Notes under the pieces: generated by a model
Database searches by the model: none
What the model was told of the DNA's origin: nothing
Seen by the model: only the letters and a program-made list of their open reading frames with translations
Program-made: the position numbers and the translations under genes
Shown: positions 1 through 10,859 of the stretch, in pieces
Layout of the letters: the number at the start of each line of letters is the position of its first letter
Position numbering within the stretch: position 1 is the stretch's first letter
Origin: Cristatella mucedo
Taxonomy: Eukaryota > Bryozoa > Phylactolaemata > Cristatellidae
Reading direction: 5' to 3'
Assembly: GCA_009760855.2 (NCBI GenBank)
Contig: WPIO01000005.1
Coordinates: forward strand, 13,411,001 to 13,475,000
DNA: 64,000 bases

Positions 1-358
1 AAGGTGCGATGGAGGAGCGAATGAGGGAATTTGAAGGAGGAAGGGAAAGAGGAAAGGTGAAGGAGGAAGGAGGGAAAGTGACGGAGGAAGAGAAGGAGAG
101 AAGAAGTAGGAAGGAGGGAAGGTGAAGGAGGAAATGAAGGAGGGAAGGTGAAGGAGGAAGGAGGAAAGGTGAAGGAGGAAGGTGAAGGAGGAAGAGAAGG
201 AGCGAAGGAGGTGGAAGAGAAGGAGCGAAGGTGAAGGAAGGAGCGAAGGAGAAGGAAGAGAAGGAGCGAAGGAGGAGGAAGGAGGGAAGGTGAAGAAGGA
301 GGAAGGAGGAAGGTGAATAAGGAGCGAAGGAGCGAAGGAGGAGGAAGAGAAGGAGAAA
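1..358. repeat. Purine-rich GGA/GAA minisatellite
   Basis: The + strand is almost entirely G and A, built from irregular units such as GAAGGAGGAA and GGAGCGAAGG. No unit length is fixed. It runs off the left edge, so the total length is unknown. Such purine tracts can form triplex DNA; that is general knowledge, not seen here. It ends sharply where mixed sequence starts near 359. Confidence 0.85.
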
Positions 359-880
359 CTGGAGATATGCTTCCCCTTTTCCACTCCTATCATTATAAAA
401 TTGTCCGCGGAAGGAAAAGAAAAATGCATCTACCGATGCTTGTGGCTTGCTGATGTGGCCGCTTAGGGAAATGTAGATGCCTTTATGTATCCATTTAGGC
501 ATCTGAAACTGTACTGAACTGGCATGCTTAAAGCTCCTTTATGAATACCTGTATTTAGCTCTCTTGGGGTGCGAGACAAATATCTTCTTATAATCACTAA
601 AATTGAGCTCAATTGGATTGTCATAAAAATGTAAAAATTGTTTGGTATTTAATATGTCTGCCCTCTTTTTTTATTACTAAATGAAGTCATTGAGGTATGG
701 AATTTAATTGCTTCTTTGTTCTACGTATTAATACATCAGAATTAATATTACTTTAATGGTTAATAATTTCAATTTAAATAAGCAAATAGTTGAAGTAGTT
801 TTGACAGTTAGGTTGGAGCGAGAGAATGAATAGACTTAATATTGATGAGGGACAGAACATAGAAGCAAATTGACTGATGG
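359..880. other. AT-rich sequence, no gene seen
   Basis: Mixed, AT-rich sequence with no exon, RNA gene or clear repeat that I can support. It probably lies in an intron of the CNG channel gene, because exons encoding the membrane part of that gene must lie upstream. Confidence 0.4.
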
Positions 881-1410
881 GAGCTGATGTGGGTCGGTGA
901 AAAGTGGTGTAGGGCGGCAATTGGCACGTTCACATCAGACAGACCTAGAAGCCGAGTCCTCCATCAACTGTATGTGCCTTATGGTCCAGACAGAAAGGCC
1001 TGCAAGTAATGAGTTACTGAAGTCGAGACGAGATGTCCCCAATGCATGAACCAACTAGGATATGGTATCCACATCTAAGCAGGCCCCAAGATTTGCAGCG
1101 TTACGTAACTGAAGTTGGGAGGCTTGACTGTGGAACTGGCGTCGTCGTCTATTTAAAGGTCACTTTAAAGCAGGGCACCCGTATTGCCTTCGGATGCTTG
1201 AGACGATATGCTGGCCGAGCATATTTTGAGGTTAAATTTTTCCAATATCTGAGTAATACTAGGTTTGCTCATATCTGTAAGTTAGTTGTATCATTATTAA
1301 TTTGAGAAGGTTTGCTGTCACCCAAGGATATGTCAGCAATGCCCGCAGACAGGAAGTTAAGAGAGTTTGCTGATCTGGAAGGCATGGAGCGATCCAATAT
1401 ATATATAAGA
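880..1410 (-). mobile_element. LINE family A fragment, old
   Basis: Reads as the reverse complement of the reverse-transcriptase C-terminal region of LINE family A (compare the + strand copy at 34200-35385). It keeps the antisense of the stretch that reads KLVHAFVTSRLDF in better copies, then continues into the region encoding the ends of the RT palm. It has many substitutions and indels and no intact frame, so it is an old copy. Confidence 0.55.
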
Positions 1411-1907
1411 ATTGTGATTGTTTTATTTAAAACCAAACTTTTGGCCATAAATGTATCAGCAATGTTCTGGAAAAGAGGATAATTTGAAATGTATAGCCAT
1501 CCTGGTTAAAAGAAAAGCCTTAACTTTTTGTGGAATCGAGTCCTTTTTATACTTTTGAGTCATTATTAATCGTGAAATATTACTTATTACCTAGGAACGA
1601 AGACTGAGTGCTGAACTGAATTTCTTTTTCTTTAAAATGCTAAGCCTCGTATATGGCCATCAGGTTTCTTTAGGTAGGATGTGTCTATTTTTTTAATTAA
1701 ATACACTGAATATAAAATCTAAAGAAAGTAAATGAAGGCATATATATATAGTTTGCATATACTTAAAATATGTGTATATATTACTTCAGTTTTTAAATTC
1801 CACAAATGATTCAACGAGACGTCTGATAGGCAGTTTCTTCGGGGGGTTCAAATCATTCAGTTTCATGCTGAGCAATCTCAGGCATTGCGTGATGTTGTTT
1901 GGTGTAG

Positions 1908-1938
<31 letters not shown>

Positions 1939-1954
1939 GCTCTGTGAGTTATAA

Positions 1955-2520
1955 TAAGAAGAAGAAGAATGGTTTGTTTGTATAGCTCCATGAGAAATAT
2001 TATTCCTAATCTACTTTGCAGCTGCCTGCGAGAAAATCAATGCCCAGGGGTTAGGGAAATGCTCTGTATCAAGCATGCAAAACTATGCACGAATACTGCT
2101 TAGATCAACACGCTAAAGCAGACATAAATATTCTCATAGCCACTGGTTAGTTAGTCCTCTGTGTAATAAAATGCACTGGATAGCACACAGGTACGCTTGC
2201 AGAAACCAAAACAATTAGTGTCCAGGGGAAAGAGAAAGCTACACGGAAAAGATGCGTATTGACCTGAGACTTTAAGAATCGAGGTCATTGCAGGTAGTGA
2301 TCATATCTAGAAGTGAGTTTCAGACTTTTGTTGCTCAAAAGCGGAAGGTTCAATCATCGGAAGATTTAAGTTTAGTGCTAGGGACGGCGATAGGACAATG
2401 TGCTGAGGAGAGGGTGGTGTGGAAGTTCACTGGGGGAGAAAGAAGGTCGAATATGTAGGCTAATGCTAGCAATTGAAGCGACCTGTAAGCCAGACTGAGG
2501 ATTCTGAAATCAATTTAGGT
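1955..2520 (-). mobile_element. LINE-like repeat family C, 3' part
   Basis: Resembles 50700-51300 on the same strand. Both start with an AAT/AAG-rich stretch and a tail that reads, reversed, like the LINE A/SINE-2 3' end. Both then share the phrase around CTGGTTAGT and AATGCACTGGA. No coding frame is left. It is probably a diverged CR1/L2-like 3' end, but the family assignment is inference. Confidence 0.4.
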
Positions 2521-2912
2521 GCCACATATTTCCACATCTATCCTCCTTAGTCAGCCATGCTTCTCGCTTTTTGCGTGAGCTGAAGGTTATTGGCAACCGA
2601 ACGAGCACCTAAAGCAGCTCAGGGTGTCTGAATTATGCTTTCGAAACTATGCCAGCGACATACCCATTCAGTATGCGTGTCATTGCGGATGAGTTACGGA
2701 AGGAGATCCATAATTTCCGCCGTCCTCAACTTGGCGGGTATATCGTGCGATATGCGAGATTGGATGTGGCTTTGTCAATATTTGCTTCACCACTTTGTGT
2801 TGCTGAGACTAGTTGGCGTTGCTTGCTAGCAAACCTTTTAGCATCCCACTGTTCGTTCAAGGCGTTTTTTCAAGCTGTTGGTGCATGCTGAGATGGGATC
2901 TCGTTTTTTCAG
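2521..2912. other. Intron sequence before CNG exon
   Basis: No recognisable exon. A frame opening at 2649 was compared with the CNG C-linker and shows no match to the expected residues such as WYEYTW. The last bases form a good acceptor, with a T-rich stretch followed by CAG at 2910-2912. Confidence 0.4.
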
Positions 2913-3010
2913 ATGAAAATCAGCTCATCGAGGAACTTCCCAAGAAGCTCAAGACCGAATTATTGATAGACGTACACTTTGAGACGCTAAGCAAAGTGAA
3001 CCTCTTTCAG
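2913..3010 (+). CDS. CNG channel exon: end of C-linker
   Basis: Encodes 33 residues; the first Asp is split with the previous exon. Key residues read ENQLIEELPKKLKTEL, then IDVHF, then LSKVNLFQ. This is the end of the C-linker of cyclic-nucleotide-gated channels; the LSKVxLFQ motif leads into the cyclic-nucleotide-binding domain and favours the beta (CNGB) type. The acceptor is TTTTTTCAG. The donor is GC, not GT: CAG followed by gcaagc. The exon is 98 nt and joins in phase to 3386. Upstream exons with S1-S6 and the pore are not visible in the window. Beta rather than alpha type is inference from the motif style. Confidence 0.85.
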
Positions 3011-3385
3011 GCAAGCTTTGGTTGGCACGCGTGCTTGATTCATGTGCTCGTCGAAATGGCAATTCGCCATTGGATATCTTTAGGTTTCATATTACTGCTT
3101 TAGCAAGCCTCTGTGCATACTCAATTCATAAGAAATTTAACGACATGTGACTCGCAGTTGCGAATTTTCGGAAACCAAATTAGTCTTTCAAACCTAGTTT
3201 TACCAACCTTTACACTTGGGCCGTTTCGCACCATTCTCTGAGCAAAAGCATGAATATAGAGTGTCCTATAAGGTTTGTGGAGGCTGAAAAATAAACCTTT
3301 GCTGTGTGCATAACTAATGACGTTTGTTTGTCATTGATGTAAACGATAAGTGCCAAGCGCCATCACTATTCAATCCGTCCTTCAG
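3011..3385 (+). other. CNG intron with GC-AG ends
   Basis: Intron of 375 bp beginning gcaagc and ending CCTTCAG. The frame is conserved across the splice (VNLFQ then DCEKDLL, as in the family). No GT donor nearby would keep the phase. Confidence 0.75.
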
Positions 3386-3469
3386 GATTGCGAGAAAGAC
3401 CTACTGCTGGATCTCATTCTAAAGCTGGTTCCGACACTCTACCTTCCTGGCGACTACATCTGCAAGAAG
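3386..3469 (+). CDS. CNG channel exon: start of cNMP-binding domain
   Basis: Exactly 28 codons, phase 0 at both ends: [20 protein letters not shown] followed by PGDYICKK. This is the A-helix and first beta strand of the CNG cyclic-nucleotide-binding domain; PGDYICKKG is the family hallmark. It is flanked by TTCAG and AAG-gtaaga. No stop or frameshift is present. The domain senses cGMP or cAMP on the cytoplasmic side of the ciliary or plasma membrane channel (family knowledge). Confidence 0.92.
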
Positions 3470-4699
3470 GTAAGACATAATGAACAACCGCAGAGACTCG
3501 TCCGTGAATCATCCCACGGCATCCGAAAGGTGCATGCTTTTATTCGCTTTCGAGGCGGTACTGTCTAAGCGTAGTTTTTTCGGCCTTTCGTACCGTTTGC
3601 ACGATCATCTTTAACCTGCACCTGTTTCTTGAGAGCTTCCGATTATAAGTTTCAGTCTAAACCACGCATACGATTTATCAATTAAATTGTTAGCACGATG
3701 AGCTTCTGTTGTTCTCCACCTGAGCACTCATTGTCAAAACTGGCATCTCCGAAATTGGCGTCCTTACTCTATAAATCAGTTCGCGGGCGTCACATGCATT
3801 TCTCGAATTTAAATGATGAAAATCGGAAGCTCTCGTTCAGTTGAACAAAACTTACCGCATAAGGGCGTCACTATCATATTTGCCAGGACAGGCTCACTAT
3901 TCCATTTTACTCTTCTATGGGAAGTGATTCCATAATCATCCGAATAGCTGCAGTCTCTATATAGGCTTGCTGCCTTTGCTACAGGCTTGCTGCAGACTAT
4001 TAAAGCTGTCATTCCGGACTAGCCGAACGTCAATTGACGACAGGCAGGCTCGGTTTGGTCATTTACTACAACCCTAATAAATTCTTTGAGCTAATCGTGA
4101 TACTTTGATGCGCAGTATAACTGTTCTTATATGACTGGTAAATGTTGATGGCCAAAGAGCTACAAAATTTGATTGTTCCATCGTAAATCTCAAAAAATAC
4201 GGAGAAGATTGGTCCAAAAATCGATTATTTTTTTAAGGTACCTCTTAAAATACGAATATGTTGGAAATCTGATCTGAAGCTACGACGATTTCCATATAAA
4301 TGGAAAGCCTTAAAAGTGATTAAGCAAGCCAAATTTAACCCAAAAGTGTGCAGGAAGCAACGTATCCTCAAAGAAAAAATTAAACGATCTCTTCATCTTC
4401 TATAACTTGTGTCCCAACTTGTTGAGATAAATGCTTGAAGCTTTGTGGGGTACATGCTTGAGAATTTTAAGCAGCTTCATTTGCATTATAGCTTTGCACC
4501 ATGTAAATTACGTAATTTGGACAAGACTCGACATTTAAATGTGAAAATTCAAATGTGAGTCCATCTGCTATTTCGCCACAGCATGAGTTCATTTCTGATA
4601 TCGGTTAGTAATTGTTGGCATAAACTTCATCAATCACCCTTAAATATTATTAATTTAACTCATGGACGTTTAGACTAACACTCTTCAAACCGATGTCAG
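3470..4699 (+). other. CNG intron, unique-looking sequence
   Basis: AT-rich sequence following the donor gtaagac. I see no exon or strong repeat before LINE A starts near 4700. The intron continues to 7542. Confidence 0.4.
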
Positions 4700-5930
4700 A
4701 AATGTACTTCTGCAGTGATTTACAGCCAGAGCAAATGTGGGGTATCTCAGGGCTCCGTGCTAGGTCCGGTACTTTTCACGGTTTGTACTCTTCCTCTTGC
4801 TGATGTGATTGCCAAGCACAATCTATGCTATCACTTCTATGCGGATGACATTCGGTTGTACCTTTGCTTTGATCCCTCCCAGCCTTCAAGCACCTCAAAT
4901 TCTCTCAACTCGCTGCATGTATTGATGACATCCGCACATGGATGGCAGCAAAGTTTCTTAAACTAAACGATGATAAAACTAACTTACTAGTTATGGGTAA
5001 ACCCAGTGCAATTCAGATATTGGAAATGCTGACGCTAAAAATTGGCTCTGCCAGCATATCTCCTATTGAATCAGCTCGAAATCTAGGTGTCATGTTCCAG
5101 AATGACCTCTCGTTAGACGACCGCATCAGCTCCACAGTCAAGTGTGCCTACTTTTAGCTACGTAACATGGCTAAAATTTGGGCTTGTTTAGATAAGGATC
5201 CCACGTCTAACTTGGTCCATGCATTTTTTATGTCCCGTCTTGACTTCTGTTACTCACTGCTTGCTGGCCTACCGGCATGGGCAATCAGGCGATTACAGCT
5301 GGTGCAAAACTCGGCAGCCAGGCTTGTCTGTCGTGAGCGTCGCAGTTGCCACTTCACACCACTTCTCGCCGACCTGCACTGGCTACCAGTCAAGCAACGG
5401 ATCGACTTCAAGGTTTTGTCGCTCACTTTTAGGTCTCTTCACTCTTTGGCTCCAGCCTATCTCTCAGATCTACTCCCCCACCAGGCCAAGCATCGTACCA
5501 CCTGCTTTTCGGAATCCAACAGTTTACCAATACCTCGTAGAAACCTCAAATCCCTTGGAGACCGTGCATTTAGTTCTTACGCTCCCCAAGCCTGGAACTC
5601 ACTCCCGACTTGCATCACAACATCCCCTGACTTGACCACATTTAAAAATAACTTAAAAACACCTATTTGGGACAGCATTTAGCTGGTCCCTGTGATTCCT
5701 CCCTGATGTGCTTATGCGTGCTGACACTGTGCATGCTGCCACTAACGACACTTGCATGCTGACCCTGTGCATGCCACCCCTAATCATGTTATTCATGTTG
5801 TTTACCAAGCATGATATTACTCACCATTCAATCGCGTTTCCCTTTGCAGCAAATATAAAGCGCATAGAAAGAGTTTAAGTTCTCTGAGGGCGCTTTATCA
5901 AGTGCATTATTATTATTATTATTATTAGCT
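4700..5930 (+). mobile_element. LINE family A, 5'-truncated copy
   Basis: CR1/L2-like non-LTR retrotransposon. It starts in the reverse-transcriptase domain ([11 protein letters not shown], then FYADD at about 4840, the catalytic YxDD box), continues through [12 protein letters not shown] and the C-terminal block RRLQLVQNSAARLVC, and ends in a 3' UTR and an ATT-repeat tail at 5905-5927. There is a frame break near 4945 and an in-frame stop near 5156, so it is dead. The endonuclease is missing. It lies in the CNG intron in sense orientation. Confidence 0.88.
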
Positions 5931-7542
5931 GAACGCAAATTTGAATTTTCAAATTTATCCGACAAGTGTTAGCCGATTTATGGAGTTGTACAGGGTATAA
6001 GACATACACTGCAAATGAATAAGTTTCAAAGTCACACGCATGTACCTCACTAAGCTCCAAACATGTACCTTGATGTACCCAGGTTCAACCAGTTGAACAC
6101 AGGTCGTATATAACGCAGACATTGGTTAATTTGTTATTTGTGAATATTTTGCTTCCGGCATACTTCCGGGTTAAACACGGTTTGCTTAATCGTTTTTCAA
6201 TGCTGTTCTTGCTTGTGGAAACCTCAAAACGTCTTATAGAATTTATAATATGTTTGCCTTTGTAAAGTAACTCTATAAAATTCGTTGATTATTGAATCAA
6301 TCTTCTCAATACTTTGTTGACATTCACCCATAAAGTAGAAAGTTCATGTGTCTACTAACATTACCAAGCACGTGAAAAATCTAAAATTGCAAAGCAAATC
6401 AGGCCTGTACCCACAAAAAACGTCTCCATTCTATTAAAAGCAAAATTTAATTTCGAATATTATCAGAACTTAATCAGTCTACAAATCTTTAAAAAACGGC
6501 CTCCTCGTATTATTGCATCATTCAGAATAACTAACACAACGTTCTGGTACTATAACGTCTTGCGTTTATGAGGGTTGTTGGCAGTTGTCTGCGTTGGCAG
6601 AACGGAAACAGCATCCACGTTGGATGCTTGGACCGCAGGTTTCTATTTCGCAATCACTGAAAGAAGATTGGTGGGTATGCACTGCAGGATATACAATAGG
6701 GAACAATGCGCATCAACGATAGTTGGTCCATCAGCCATGTAGCAGACCTCCTCTTTAGGTTGAATTATGCACAAAAGATAAGGGGTACATCAGCTTCTTG
6801 GAAATTACAAAAAACGGCTTTGAAGCAACCGCCTAATGCATCCAAAAAACTCGTTCAAGAAAGTTCGGTCCTCTCTAGAAAAATTTCCGGTCATTTTCCC
6901 GTTCAAGAGGAACATTGAGCTTCAACAGCACTGTATTCGCTTTGTTCTTACCATATCGCCAAGCTGTTTTGGAAATGTACTGATACCACTTTTTTAAATA
7001 TACCTTCAGGGTGTGAATCAGGATGCACTTCATAACCTTTTAACTTAACACGGCAGCCTGGTTTGATTTGTTCAAACGCTGTCATATTGATATTCATACC
7101 TCCCATAGAGAGATCACGTCTGTCCTAATTTTCTTATCTGGCGGTATAGTTAACGATCTTTACCGTCGCAAGGAGGCGCTTCAGTGACTGCTTTGTCGTG
7201 ACAGACATTCAAGAACAATTCTCCCTAATTCGCTGCCTTCTCAGTAAGTCTCGGTAAGATACGATTGGCCTGGAAGAGAGCGGCTTGCCGCATTTTGATA
7301 CTTTGGCTACACAAGTAAAGCTTTTCCCATGCCTTTTTCATGTGTAAGTTCTCAAGTAATCAGTTCCGAGTACAATCAACCTGTCTAGCGACAGGCCATT
7401 TTTGCCTCAAGATTAGCATTTGCATTTTTGGTTATAAAGAGATCTTCCTTAAAAGCACGTACGTATCTGCACGAATGAATCGCAATTTATTCTCTTGGTT
7501 TATCGATCAAGGATTTAACTTGTTCGTACCATGTTTTTGTAG
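5931..7542 (+). other. CNG intron, no feature recognised
   Basis: AT-rich sequence without an exon or repeat I can name. The last bases TTTTTGTAG form the acceptor for the exon at 7543. Confidence 0.4.
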
Positions 7543-7655
7543 GGCGAGGTTGGCACAGAGATGTACATAGTCTCTGTTGGCACCGTAGACGTTGTCACCG
7601 ATGATGGTGCTATCTTGGCCACGCTATCCAAAGGCAGCGTCTTTGGTGAAATTAG
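7543..7655 (+). CDS. CNG channel exon: central cNMP-binding domain
   Basis: 37 codons plus two bases: GEVGTEMYIVSVG, then VDVVTDDGA, then LSKGSVFGEI. This is the beta-roll and the start of the phosphate-binding cassette; the Gly-Glu of FGE contacts the ribose and phosphate in CNG and HCN structures (family knowledge). GSVFGEIS followed by LLA is typical of CNGB and less so of CNGA (usually GSYFGEIS). It starts after TTTTTGTAG and ends ATTAG-gtgaca; the split codon joins the next exon as Ser. Confidence 0.92.
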
Positions 7656-7797
7656 GTGACAAAGCGATGATTTTACTGAACGCGGCTTCCGGATGGTCAC
7701 CTTCGCTCCAGAGTTGATAGGCACAACCGGACGATGGCGCGGCATTGACGTGAGTCGCTGGCTGCATCGACTGTCTCTGCTGATCTGCTGATTGCAG

Positions 7798-7944
7798 CCT
7801 CCTGGCCTTGTCCGGTCAGAACAGACGAACAGCGCACGTAAGGTCAAAGGGCTTTTCGAACCTTTTCGTGCTGCATAAAAAGGACTTTGAAATGGCAATG
7901 GAAGACTACCCAAGGGCGCACGAGCTGCTTAAAAAACGAGCCAG
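7798..7944 (+). CDS. CNG channel exon: ligand-binding end of cNMP domain
   Basis: The first base completes Ser of FGEIS. The exon then reads [44 protein letters not shown] and ends in a split AG. The NRRTA motif keeps the Arg that binds the cyclic phosphate and the following Thr that favours cGMP in vertebrate CNG channels. C-helix residues are present. The acceptor is GATTGCAG and the donor is CCAG-gtaaga. At 147 nt it completes the domain; only a C-terminal tail is left to encode. Confidence 0.92.
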
Positions 7945-8011
7945 GTAAGATATTGATTGATTCGTGCGCATACAATCGCTGAATCGCAAGAAAAGTGCAT
8001 TTTAATTATTC

Positions 8012-8038
8012 TTATATATATATATATATATATATATA
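8012..8038. repeat. TA dinucleotide run (left of MITE)
   Basis: Perfect TA repeat directly before the element at 8039. A second TA run starts right after that element at 8869, so both are probably halves of one target tract. Confidence 0.85.
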
Positions 8039-8865
8039 TTGGGGTACCTCAACATACGAGTTTAATTCGTTCCATGCCGGAGCTCGTAGCTCAAATTATT
8101 CGTATGTCAAATCAACTTTCCCCATTGAAATGAATTAAAATGCATTAATCCGTTCCGGACCCAAAAGAAAACACTGCGATTTTTTGTCACGTGTTTTTAA
8201 ATTAAAAATGTACTTATAAATAACTAATATTGTTTTAAAAACAGTACGATGGAATGTCTTGCGATAAATTGGTTTTAATTATCCTAATGTACAGGAGTAA
8301 CTTAGAAATCAGACGACTTGAAGAAGCTAATAAAGTTAGAGGAGAAAGGCGGAAATGAATATCTGAATCTAATTCGCTTACGTTTTCCCTTTTCACCGGG
8401 CTTTCCTCGCTTTCAGTTTATTGACTGGGCCTTTACGAGAAAGCCCTGATTATTATCAGTTGTGCGATTAACTCTAACACGATGATATTGCCTAAATAGA
8501 GTACAGTACGTACTTTGCTGTTCCTGCAGTAGTCGGATTTTAACACCGGAGTCCACCGACCTTGTGCGTCCAAGTACCACGACGGCTCGCTCGAGTCTGT
8601 CTGGGAGCGAACCAACAGGACTGCGCAAGGCGTCACACCCGGGTTGTAGGGCAGCGTCTTGCAACGAAACGTTTTTCGCTGTCCTATCCTTATTGGCCTG
8701 AGTAACCACACGCAATGTGACGTTCGCTGCGGCAACTAGCGGTGGAGCATCTAAAGCTGGTTCGTAACCCGAATTTTAGCTCGAAACTCAAAGCAGAAAA
8801 TCAGCCAAGAGATAGCTCGTATCTCGAAACACTCGTATGTTGAGAACACTCGTAAGCCAAGGTAC

Positions 8866-8868
<3 letters not shown>
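8039..8868. mobile_element. MITE-like DNA transposon with inverted ends
   Basis: The left end reads GGGGTACCTCAACATACGAG. The right end, reversed, reads GTTGTACCTTGGCTTACGAG, an imperfect terminal inverted repeat. Internal copies of the CTCGTA..TCGTATGT motif sit near both ends. It lies between two TA runs, as expected for an element that targets TA. There is no transposase frame in 830 bp, so it is non-autonomous. The phrase TTAATTCGTTCC near the left end resembles widespread animal repeats of this type; the superfamily is not certain. Confidence 0.65.

Positions 8869-8924
<56 letters not shown>
8869..8924. repeat. TA dinucleotide microsatellite
   Basis: About 27 TA units immediately after the MITE-like element, running into the TTTA repeat. 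Confidence 0.9.
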
Positions 8925-8925
<1 letters not shown>

Positions 8926-8928
<3 letters not shown>

Positions 8929-8994
8929 TTATTTATATTTATTTATTTATTTATTTATTTATTTATTTGTTTATTTATTTATTTGTTTATTTGT

Positions 8995-9033
<39 letters not shown>

Positions 9034-9034
9034 T
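8926..9034. repeat. TTTA tetranucleotide microsatellite
   Basis: About 27 units of TTTA with a few TTTG variants. It follows the TA run directly. Confidence 0.9.
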
Positions 9035-9166
9035 GTATATTTACTTTATAGTGCAAGTATTATCTTATTAATTATGACTACATGTATTATATAGTATAAT
9101 GTAATATAATAACTATATTAAATACTCAATACTCAATAAAATGTTTTAGAATGCCTGGGTTGTTAG

Positions 9167-9293
9167 GAGGTCCTCGCCAACGGGCTTAGCAGTGGCTCTC
9201 CAAACGACTGCACTGGTGCATTTCGCCGTAAAAAAGCGCTGGAAGAAAAAGCTGACCGATAAAAGCGTGCAACTAAAAGAATATGCTTTTTGA
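9167..9293 (+). CDS. Possible terminal exon of CNG channel
   Basis: After GGGTTGTTAG a base G completes Arg of the preceding split codon (KKRAR). Then 41 codons follow to TGA at 9291-9293, including a basic stretch with the order LVHFAVKKRWKKKL. Phase and position fit a final CNG exon, and a basic amphipathic segment could bind calmodulin, as CNGB tails do. The tail is not conserved in this family, so similarity cannot confirm it. The acceptor is only moderately good. Treat as a proposal. Confidence 0.27.
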
Positions 9294-9386
9294 TTATATA
9301 TATATAAATATACAATTTTTTTATTTTAACCAGCTTTTGTCATCTAAATAAGCTACTGTTATATCGAAAACAAACAAATGAAGAAA

Positions 9387-9884
9387 CAAAGCGCCATACA
9401 GCTTCTATTTCAACAAAAAGCGTTTCGCAGCTGCGGTTTTGATAGTAATTTACAGAAACCCGTTCTCTGGATTTACCAACCAAATTTCACGGCATAGTGC
9501 ATGGGCGTTTTCAGGCTACGGCCTTAAATGGTCCGGGCCAGCTATCCCCGTACATATTCCAACTGCAAAATAGCTGCCATTTCCACAATAACGTTTAAGG
9601 AGCTGCAGTTTTGATTCCACGTTACATAAAACCGTATTCCAGGTTTACCCGCCAAATTTCGTTCTACTGCCTATGCGCATTCTCATGTAATGACCTTAAA
9701 TAGGCCAAGCCAGCCAGCCTCCCTAAATATTCAAACTGCGATACAGCTGCCATTTCCATAATAAGTTTTGTAAAACTGTGGTTTTGATTATTTTATAAAT
9801 TATAAAAAAATTTCTGGTTTACCCACCTAATTTCATTACATTGGGCGGCGTGTTTGAATGCTATGGACTCTAATGGTCCGGGCC
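9387..9884 (+). repeat. Satellite-like array, direct arm
   Basis: Three tandem units start at about 9387, 9559 and 9732, giving a period of 172-173 bp. Each unit has AACTGC..TACAGCTGCCATTT-like sequence near its start, GGTTTTGATT, TTTACC..CCAAATTTC, and a block near TGGTCCGGGCCA at its end. Units differ by many substitutions, so the array is old. No coding signal. Confidence 0.75.
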
Positions 9885-10760
9885 ATCAGAAGCCATTGCA
9901 GTATACTGCCTTAACGAAATCGCATAACATTTGGTGGGTAAACTGGAACACGATTTTACAGAATGTGCAATCACAACTTTCCTTGCAGAACGTTTTTGGG
10001 GGAATGGCAGCTGTATCGCAGTTCGGCTATTAAGGGCAGCCATCTGGGCCGGGCCACTGGAGGCGATAGCACAAAAATGCAAAAGCGCAATCGCATGAAA
10101 TCTGGTGGATGAACTTGGGAAACTTGTGTCTATAATTTGGAATCAAAACCTTAAAACGGCAGCTGTATTGCAATTCAAATGTCTTACATGCCATTTTGGC
10201 CCGGACCATCGGAGGGCTTAGCCTGAGAACGCCAAGGAAAATTCCATAAAATTTGGTGGAGTAAACGTGACATGTCACATTAATTGTTCTCTCTACGTTG
10301 GAGTTAAAAACCACACTAACTCGAAGTTTTTTGAGAATGGCAGCTTTGTAGCCGTTCGAATACGCAATTAGGTTGGCTGAGCCGGGCCAATTGAGGTCAG
10401 AGCAGAGAACGCGCTAGCGAAATTGCATGAAATTTAGTGGGTAAATCTGAAATACTGTTTAATTTGTGTGGGCAGTTGCGCACAGCAAAAGATCAAGTCG
10501 ACATACGGAAGACAGTATATATTAACGTACGCACGAAGCCGTGAGATAGCTCCTGACCTCATGGCCGATCCTGGCCTCGACAATGCCAAGGAGTGTGTTA
10601 TTGGATCCGCTGCTCTTCTATGCTGACTTCTGCCGACGTGGTAGGCTGTCGCAGTGCAGCGAACCCAACAAATACCACTTTGCATAATTTGGAATAAGAT
10701 CCGCAGTTTTCTTATGTTTAACGTGAAAATAGCAGCTGTATTGCACTGTGTGGAAGTTAT
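9885..10760 (-). repeat. Satellite-like array, inverted arm
   Basis: The same units in reverse orientation. AATGGCAGCTGTATCGCAGTT at about 10003-10023 mirrors the unit start at 9732. GGCCGGGCCA near 10050, GGCCCGGACCA near 10200 and GCCGGGCCA near 10384 mark successive units. A further AGCAGCTGTATTGCA lies near 10733. Non-matching sequence at about 10470-10655 seems inserted. Together with 9387-9884 this makes a head-to-head satellite. Confidence 0.7.
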
Positions 10761-10859
10761 TTGTGAAACCCGAATTTTAGTGCCCGCGTCATCAACAACC
10801 TACCTCGGAACAGCCCTAGTATTAGATAACCTTCAAGGATTAGCATGCAAGCTGAGCGT

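Noticed and set aside
2649..2891. Frame at 2649 as an upstream CNG exon
   Set aside because: No C-linker or S6 residues can be read and the phase does not fit the split Asp codon at 2913.
8413..8735. Minus-strand frames of about 100 codons, and a possible CNG final exon starting at 8416 after CGCTTTCAG
   Set aside because: Both lie inside the MITE-like element with inverted ends, so the frames and the acceptor-like word belong to the transposon.
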